64,000 nucleotides of DNA from positions 1,129,074-1,193,073 of the forward strand of contig NW_022985550.1 in the NCBI RefSeq assembly GCF_010093815.1, given 5' to 3'. The position numbers and the translations under genes are program-made. The notes beneath the pieces are model-generated. The model did no database searches. It worked only from the letters and a program-made list of their open reading frames with translations, and was not told where the DNA came from. This stretch comes from Pseudovirgaria hyperparasitica (taxonomy: Eukaryota; Ascomycota; Dothideomycetes; Acrospermales; Acrospermaceae). This document shows, piece after piece, positions 56,624 to 64,000 of the stretch; position 1 is the stretch's first letter, and the number at the start of each line of letters is the position of its first letter.

Positions 56624-59600
56624 ATGTCCTGTCAAGACTCAAGCTTCGGTCCTACAATCACAGGATGTCGCTCCGGATTCGACTTCACTCTGTACTTTCA
56701 GTATGTGATATTATCCGCACTGCCGTCATTGGTTTTCATATTCGCAGCACTGGCGAGGATATTCCAATTATGGCAGCGAAAACCTGTTTTGGGTGGTCGG
56801 AGATTGCAGACACTGAAGCTGGTTCGCATAATGTAATACCTCTAGCGTAGTCCAATACTAAATCCAGTCAGATCACCAATTTATTATTTTTTGCTGCACG
56901 ACCAGCAATACTGGGGACTGGACTCACGTACTCTGGATCATTACGGTGGAGCTTCTCACTGTCCGTTGGCTTATCAATATTTTGCGCTCTTCTCTTCATC
57001 GTTCTGTCTTTTCTTGAACACGAGAAAAGCATTCGTCCATCTACGATCCTCGTCACGTATATGGCCTTCACGATATTGTGCGATGCGGTCTGTATCCGGA
57101 CCTATTGGCTTATGCAAGTTCCTGTCGGCTTGTTCAGCTCCCTGGTTACTTCCACTGCGCTGAAACTTGTGATCATGAGCCTCGAGAGTATCGAGAAGAG
57201 GAAATATATTCCTGTAGGAATGCGGCCTCAGAATCCGGAAATGACGAGCGGTATAGCTGCTATCATCACCTTCTTTTGGCTGAATCCTTTGTTGTGGATC
57301 GGTGCACAACGAGATCTTCGTTCTTGTGACCTGTACAACCTAGACTCGGAACTTGGGACTGACGATGCTGCTGCCAAGTTTGCGCGAGTTTGGAAAGACA
57401 CAGCTCAGCGACATATTAAGGCCCGAAGCATTCGGTCACTTTTATGGATGCTGAAGTGGAAGATATTGGGTACAATTCCTCCTCGGATTACTCTCCTAAT
57501 CCTCACGGTATGCTCACCTCTCGCCCTAAAGAATCTCTTGAATTATTTGCAAGAACATGAGCGGTATTCGTCTGCTCTAGGCTACGGCTTCATATTAGCT
57601 TTTGCACTGATCTACCTCGGTATAGCGGTGTCCACAGGTCTCTACTGGTATAACCACTTTCGTGTCATAACAATCGTACGAGCGTGTCTGGTATCAGCAA
57701 TCAGTAGCAAAGCTGGAACTATCGACAATGCTTCCGCAAAAGATCCACAGGCCACCTTAACTCTTATGAGTTCAGATGTGGAGCGTGTTGTAGAGGGACT
57801 ACGCACGGCGCATGAGCTTTGGGCCAATGTTCTACAAGTCGCTGTCGCAACATACCTCCTCTCAAGAGAAGTAGGCGTTGCCTGCGTAATACCTGTTCTT
57901 GTAGCAATCATGGCATCTACTGTATCTACTTGGGTCAGCAATCTTGCGAATGGACGACAAATTGACTGGATGGCCCTTTTGCAATCGCGAATCGGAGTAA
58001 GCTCAAATACTTTACTTGCCATCAAAAGTGTAAAGATGCGAGGCCTAGAATCAACACTCCGTGGAATTATCGTACGACTCCGCCGCGCGGAACTACACGA
58101 GGCCAATCGATTCCGTTTTATGGGTGTATTCACGGTCTTCTTTGGCTACGCGCCAGAGTTGCTTTCGCCAGTCCTGACCTTTCTGGTCGTATTAGTGCGC
58201 ACAGGTTCACTGGACGCCACCACGGCATTTACAACGCTTTCGTTGATCCAAATTCTGGCCCAGCCACTAAATCTATCTTTGCAGAATCTGCCTTTCTTTG
58301 CATCGACGTTTGGGTGCTTGGAGCGAATTGATGAATATCTCGAGTCAACTGACTGGATAGATCCTCGAGCTAGATCTGAGAATGAGAAGCACTCGGTACC
58401 GATCAGAGATCATTCAACTCAGGAAAAACTACCTCGCGAATCATTTGACCATAGTTCGTACGTCAGCTCTAAGGCCATTGCTTTCGAAGGCGCGTCATTT
58501 GCGTATGATGGTCAGCCTGAGACACTCAGGGACATCGTGGCAAGTGTTGCATTTGGAGACCTAGTTTGTATCATCGGCCCTGTAGCTTGTGGCAAAACGA
58601 CGTTCTGCAAAGCAATTCTCGGTGAAATTGCTCCCAAACTTGGCAGTTGCTACATATCCAGCCCGCATGGTAAACGCTCAGTCTCATACTGTAGCCAAGA
58701 GCCTTTCATCAGGAATCGCACGGTCAAAGAGAATGTCATCATGTACTCAGATTTCGATGCCAGCTGGTACGAGACCGTCAGTCAAGCATGTGGACTAACC
58801 AGAGAGTCATCTGGTCTATCAGAAGGAGATATGACCATTGCCGGCAGCGATGGTGCAAGGCTAAGTGGCGGTCAAAAGCAAAGGATTGCGGTCGCACGGG
58901 CACTATACGCTCGCAATTCTATAATGATATGCGACGACGTGCTTAGTGGACTAGACGGTACAAGCGCTTGGAATCTCTTCCAGGGTGTTTTTGGCGCCGA
59001 TGGTCTGGCGAAGAAGCTTGGAATAACAGTGGTCTTTGCGACGCATACAGTTCGCTTTCTTCCGTACGCAGATCATGTCATCGTCCTGAGACCGGGCGGA
59101 ACTATCAGTGAGTCAGGAACTTATGACTCTTTGCGGTCCTCTTCAGCATACGTACAAGCCCTCGCAACCTACGACACCACAGAAGTTGAGCTGGCCAAAA
59201 GTGTGGATCCATTGACGCCCTCTTCAGATGGTAAACTTCATGAAGGTGGAGACTCACAACAAACATCGTCGACTAGACTACAAGGCGAGTGGTCCACCTA
59301 TGCCTACTATTTCAACACCATGAAGTCGTACACGCTTATAATTCTTATCATCTTTGCGATTCTCGTGGCTGGCTTCTACGTAGTTCCGTCCTACTGGTTG
59401 AAGGTATGGACAAGCGGTAGTATTGGTAGTGTCGGAGAGTACTCATACTGGGGCGTGTACACATGCTTCCTCTGCACTGCGCTCTTCTCTCTGCCAATCT
59501 TCGAGTATGTTTCCCTCATCCAGGCTGCAACGCAAGCGGGCGTTGCACTGCACGACAGGATCCTACAGTCCGCACTAAATTCTTCGTGGTCACACTTCTC

Positions 59601-61198
59601 CCGGATCGACGTTGGTTCAATCACGAATCGCTTTTCTCAAGATCTTCAGTTGATTGACGGAGAGCTCCCGTTGGGTCTCCAGAATCTCATTCTGAGCATT
59701 CTCCTAGCTCTTGGTCAAGCCATTCTAATCGCTGTTGCAGCGCCATATGTAGCCATATCATTTCCATTCATTATAGTCATACTTGCAGTTGTCCAGAGGT
59801 TCTATCTTCGCACCTCACGACAGCTCAGAATCATGGACTTGGAAGCCAAGAGCCCGTTGTATACACATTTCACAGAAGTGATCAAAGGCTGTTCGACGAT
59901 TCGAGCGTTTGGATGGACCTTGGAGTCTAATAAGGAGCTGCTTGAACTTCTCGAATCCTCACAAAAGCCGTTCTATCTGCTCAACATGGCTCAAAGATGG
60001 CTCACATTCGTCCTTGATGTAATTGTCGCGATTATTACCGCGCTGATTGTCGCCATCGCAGTGACCCTGCGGTCTTCAAGCGGGTCAGTCGGAGTTGCGT
60101 TGACGCAAGTCATGTCGACTAGTCTAATATTGCGTACTATCATTCTCACGTGGACTCGTGTCGAACAAAGTCTCGGGGCAGTAAGCCGCATCCAAGACTT
60201 TGCAAAGAACACGCCATCGGAGCACCTCGAGTCCGAAAACCATGAGCCTTCACAGCGATGGCCCAAGTCTGGTGAAATCGTATTCCAGAATCTTTCAGCA
60301 ATCTACACGTAGACATACCCTGCCCTGGAGATTTCTTTTTATCTCGTGCTAATGCAATTCCAGGTCCCGTCCACATCAGCCAGCTATCAAACAGATCAGA
60401 GGCACCATATCTGATGGTCTCAAAGTGGGCATTTGCGGTGGCAGTGGCAGGTAAGCCGTTGGGCATCTCAGAGTGAAATCAAGCTAACACGGAGAAAATT
60501 ACACAGCGGGAAATCCTCCTTACTACTTGCCATCCTGCACATTCTCGAATTCCAGACCGGCAGCATCGAAATAGACGGCGTGGACATTCGCTCCGTGCCA
60601 CGAGGCCGCCTCCGCCGAGCCCTCAACACCATCTCCCAAGAACCGCTCTTGCTCACAGGCACAATCCGACTAAACCTCGACCCCGAAGGCCAATGTCCCG
60701 ACTCCCAGCTCCTCGCAGCGCTCGCAAAGGTCGACCTCCTAGCATTCGTCGAGCGCGAAGGAGGTCTTGACGCCGCAATGAAGCCCGAAAGCTATAGCAG
60801 CGGCCAGCGCCAGCTCTTCTCGCTCGCATCAGCCATTCTGCGAAGAAGCAAGATTGTCCTGATTGACGAAGCAACCAGCAAGTAAGCTCATATGACCCTT
60901 CTTTCCTTCGTGTATGTTCTCTGACGGCAGTATCATTTCTAGCACGGACGCGCAGACGGACCAGCTTATGCGGAGCGTCATCGCGACGGAGTTTGCAGAT
61001 TGCACCGTTGTCACAGTCGCGCATCGTCTGGATGCTATTGCGGATTGCGACCAGGTGATTGTGATGGGTCACGGGTGTGTCCTGGAATGGGACAGCCCGG
61101 CGAGCCTCCTGGCCAGAGACTCGGAGTTTAGGAAGCTGTGGATGAAGCAAGCCAGAGCGCCAACAAGGTCGGGGACGGGCTTGAACAGCATAGAATAA
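56624..61198 (+). CDS. Full-length ABCC (MRP-type) transporter
   Basis: Five exons, join(56624..56821, 56872..60308, 60364..60450, 60507..60881, 60943..61198), give 1450 residues with the MRP order TMD0-TMD1-NBD1-TMD2-NBD2. The N-terminus (SFGPTITGCRSGFDFTLYFQ) is the fungal ABCC TMD0 start. NBD1 has Walker A GPVACGKTT, signature LSGGQKQR, Walker B MICDD (Asp in place of the catalytic Glu, normal for ABCC NBD1) and the H-loop His in FATHT. NBD2 has Walker A GGSGSGKSS, rebuilt across an intron, a variant signature YSSGQRQ, Walker B VLIDE and H-loop VAHRL. Hydrolysis should occur mainly at NBD2. Likely role: vacuolar or plasma-membrane export of the peptide or its conjugates, or self-protection. 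All four introns (50-61 bp) keep frame. Confidence 0.92.
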
Positions 61199-62651
61199 GT
61201 ACTCTGTGGACAGGCATAAATGTAGCGGAACGTCGCGCTCGGAAGGGGGCAAGCCATGAATGGTGATGTTTTGACTTATTTTGTTACGCCATTATGAAAT
61301 TATGAGTCGGTCATATGCTGTTAAGAAGAGCGCTGTAGCTCAACAACAAGCCCCTACAAACGTCGACACCTCTGCTGGTGCCGAAGCCAAGCATATCAAA
61401 GTGGCAGGACAGCTATACAAGCAATGAATCCAAGAAACTCACCGCAGTGTATTCACGATAGCCAAACAAGCATACCAACAGTAGCACTCACCAACAAACT
61501 GACATCATACAATCACATTCAATCACAAAACCTGAACCAAACAAATACTTACTTAATCCCCATCAGAAAAAGCACGCTTCCAACAAGATAGCAATCCCGC
61601 TTCATGGGTATATATACGATCATCATCTAATGCTCCGTTGCACTAATCAAGCATTCACGGCCAATGTTTACATGAAAGTTATCTAATATCCTGAATCGAC
61701 ATGCACGTTTGGATTTTGACCTGGGTAACACTCCCCGGAAGCATGTACGAAATGAGCTCCTTGGCGGGGAACTGATTTGTTATTGGTATAGTATCTTGGT
61801 TTGGTTATATAGAGTGTTATTATTTTGAATATACATATATATATATATGCATGCATTATCAAAGAAACTCTATCTTAAAGCTACGAGCAATAGCTACTTG
61901 ATGCTAGACGGATAGCCACATACAGCCACATATACAAATCACCCACACAATAAACATTAAATACGTCACTATTCTTGTTATACAAGACACTGATATATCT
62001 ATCTAGTACCTCTATGTAGGTAGGATATTGCCCCCACGCCGTGAAGATCTCCACGAGTCATGGCTTATAGTACATATATAGTTACCACGTGTGGGGGTCA
62101 TGTCATGTAGGGTTATAGATAGGTATTTTATTCGAAGTTTTGTGTGGATTGCTTGCGTAGGTATTTTTTGGGTCTGTGTAGATAGATATAACTAAATACT
62201 GTATTGATGCGGATAGATTTGAAGTAATTTATCTGATGATAGGGTATATGGTGTATATATAAGACCTTTAGATAGGTGTCACATGGTATGATATCGATGT
62301 TTAGATCTAGACTGTATGAATTTGATCTTTTGGCTTGGTTTGTTGTATCTACCTGCAACTTCCTTGCTTTAATCTTGTGTATACGCTAATATTTAGGACT
62401 GTTAATATCTTTTGGCGGAGAAGGTATGGTTTGCTTCTTCGCTGGATGGGCTACCTAGAGAGATTCGTCATGTGTCGTATTATTCGTGGCGTCATCTCGG
62501 CATATCTATTGATGTAGGCCTTTGCGTTGCATCGTAGATTCATGGCCATCAATGCCACTCGTTGGGTAATTTACGCAAGAGCATTCCGCTGCTTGAACTG
62601 TTTTGGACGAGTACGTCCTTCGCGAGATGTACTGCTGACCCCAGACCAACC
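61199..62651. other. AT-rich intergenic region closing the locus
   Basis: These 1453 bp between two convergent genes are AT-rich, with a TA-rich dinucleotide tract at 61828-61855 and many TATA-like strings. No gene, RNA or repeat element is recognised. Confidence 0.45.
61828..61855. repeat. (AT)n-rich simple repeat
   Basis: About nine AT units followed by two overlapping ATGCAT copies, in AT-rich intergenic DNA. Confidence 0.7.
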
Positions 62652-63422
62652 TCACCTCCACCCCCCAACCCTGCCCTCATCCCACCTCTCCTTCCGCTCC
62701 CTCCTCAACCACGCCGTCTTCCGACCCTCCCTATACCTCCTCACAAACTCTCCCACCTCCCGCTCACTAGCCAAGCCCTGCTCGTCAAGGAAGCTCTCCT
62801 CTAGCCCGCGGCAAAGCGCATCCTGTTCGCCCGCCGCCGCGCTCAAACGCTGATACAGACTCGGCGGACTGAACTCTTGCAACGCCGTGTCCTGCTCAGC
62901 CTGCTTTGCGCGCCATTGTCGTTCGAGTGCACGTAGTGAGAGGAGGCGTGATTGCGTGCTTTGCCGCTGGTGTGAGAGGCGCGACTCGAGATCTTTGAGA
63001 GAGGAGGCGAGGGAGAGGTTTGCGGAGAGGAGGGCGCGGATGGGCTGTGCGGAGGCGGGGAGGGAGGGGTGTGTTGTATCGGGAGACTGGGCGAGGGCGG
63101 CGAGGAGGTCTGGGTCGGAGAGGAGCGTGTGAAGGTCGGTTGTGGTTTTGTCAGTTAGTGAATTGGGGAGCCAGCCTTCTTCGGGGCGTTGGATGATGGG
63201 TGTGGATTCTTGGGGTTGTTGGTAGATTTGAGGATGGCTCTGGGTGGGAGGAGCGGTGGAGTCGCATCGTGATGATTGTTCGGGGGGTGGAGGAGGTAGA
63301 GGAGGGCCGGATAGAGGTGTTGCTTGGCCGCTTGATTGCACGGATGGCTTTGGTGGTGGAGGTGGAGGCGGAGGAGTTGAGGGATCGTGGAAGTGAGCAG
63401 GATTGGGTGATTGGTAGGACAT
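62652..63422 (-). CDS. VPS37: ESCRT-I subunit Vps37 (Srn2, Mod_r domain)
   Basis: A single exon of 256 residues. The N-terminal 80 residues are Pro-rich (PPPPPPPPKPS, PPLPPPPPEQ). GWLPNSLTDKTTTDLHTLLS leads into the Mod_r domain (about 95-250), which is helical, with LLSANLSLASSLKDLESRL, the Arg/Gln-rich RALERQWRAKQAEQD, and SPPSLYQRLSAAAGEQDALC. The C-terminus has the charged helix EREVGEFVRRYREGRKTAW typical of Vps37. It is part of ESCRT-I (with Vps23/28), which sorts ubiquitylated cargo into multivesicular bodies. A strong G-rich coding-strand bias follows from Gly/Arg/Glu codons. Confidence 0.88.
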   Translation of the reverse strand: MSYQSPNPAHFHDPSTPPPPPPPPKPSVQSSGQATPLSGPPLPPPPPEQSSRCDSTAPPTQSHPQIYQQPQESTPIIQRPEEGWLPNSLTDKTTTDLHTLLSDPDLLAALAQSPDTTHPSLPASAQPIRALLSANLSLASSLKDLESRLSHQRQSTQSRLLSLRALERQWRAKQAEQDTALQEFSPPSLYQRLSAAAGEQDALCRGLEESFLDEQGLASEREVGEFVRRYREGRKTAWLRRERKERWDEGRVGGWR

Positions 63423-64000
63423 GATCGTGCAGTTTCTGATATGGTCCGAAGTGAGTAGGTCTTCTAGAAGGCTGAATAATGGAATGCTTCGTTACGTGTC
63501 TATCCGCACAGTGTTATGGCGTCTTATGATTGGTGCGCATTGTCGGAGTGTATATGACGCTTGAGTGCTATAGCTGGCCAGTCGGCTTATCGTTGATCCT
63601 GACCCGAATGCGCGCACGTTCCCTCCCGAGAAGCTAAGCTTTCAGCACGGATGCAGGCTTACCGCATCAAGTGCACAAGAACTCACAACAACAGTGCTGC
63701 ATACTTCAGAGAGAATCGTGACCGTTTCATGCTCCGAGCTTCCTGTATGCCGCGGATGTCTCCATAAATGATTGTTACTGGCATCTGGGCAACTCAGGGG
63801 TTTTCCGTTTGTCTGTCTGGCGAGTGACCCATGGAACTGATCAATGTACATCGCCCATTAATGGAACTGGAACCCTTGGGCGATGACCTACACATCTTTA
63901 CTACTGTGGAGCGTCATAGCAGGAGGACCTTATAGAAAAAACGTGACTAACAGCTGTAGATCAGCAAGTATGAAGCCGTCACATGTCTTGCGAGGCGCTA
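63423..64000. other. Intergenic region at the right edge
   Basis: These 578 bp include the VPS37 promoter. A minus-strand frame at 63642-63851 has no family features. Whether a gene begins beyond the window cannot be told. Confidence 0.4.

Noticed and set aside
1-64000. Transposons, retroelements, RNA genes, CRISPR arrays
   Set aside because: No reverse transcriptase, transposase or integrase motifs, no long terminal or inverted repeats, and no rRNA/tRNA-like sequence were found by reading.

Overview
The window is nuclear DNA of a filamentous ascomycete (Pezizomycotina). Evidence: short introns of about 45-80 bp with GT..AG ends and CTAAC/CTGAC-like branch points, compact genes on both strands, ascomycete orthologues (Tma46, Tma7, Ost4, Sas10/Utp3, Tsc10, Fyv6, Nas6, Vps37) and a large intronless peptide synthetase. 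A Dothideomycete is my guess, but the sequence does not settle it. I see no rRNA, tRNA, CRISPR array, retroelement or DNA transposon.

Region 1 (1-33.9 kb) is mostly housekeeping. In order: the 3' part of a short-chain dehydrogenase; TMA46; the tiny oligosaccharyltransferase gene OST4; a 1270-residue AT-hook/C2H2 protein; ribosomal protein L26; an SDR with Phe in place of the catalytic Tyr; a secreted-ectodomain single-pass membrane protein; TMA7; a GPI-type surface protein; the proteasome chaperone NAS6; a TMF/Sgm1 golgin; GCN5; UTP3/SAS10; the sphingolipid reductase TSC10; a DHA1 drug/polyamine exporter; an aldo-keto reductase; FYV6; a HEVAH zincin-like protein of unknown role; and a Ras-fold protein whose nucleotide-binding motifs have decayed. 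Several of these are multi-exon models that I assembled by hand; OST4 and TMA7 are easily missed.

Region 2 (34.6-61.2 kb) looks like a secondary-metabolite locus. It holds a DUF6604-like gene, a 4829-residue four-module non-ribosomal peptide synthetase (C-A-T four times, then a terminal epimerisation domain, with no thioesterase, reductase or terminal condensation domain), a 2.3 kb non-coding gap, an MFS transporter, and a divergently transcribed full-length ABCC exporter. The two transporters share one intergenic promoter region. No tailoring oxidase, methyltransferase or pathway transcription factor lies between 34.6 and 61.2 kb. The simplest reading is a D-residue-ending tetrapeptide (or an oligomer of it) that is made and then pumped out. 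How the chain is released is not explained by anything in the window. VPS37 (ESCRT-I) marks the return to housekeeping genes.

Nearly all models close in frame when their introns are removed, which is the main support for the exon boundaries. Transcription starts, untranslated regions and polyadenylation sites cannot be seen directly.
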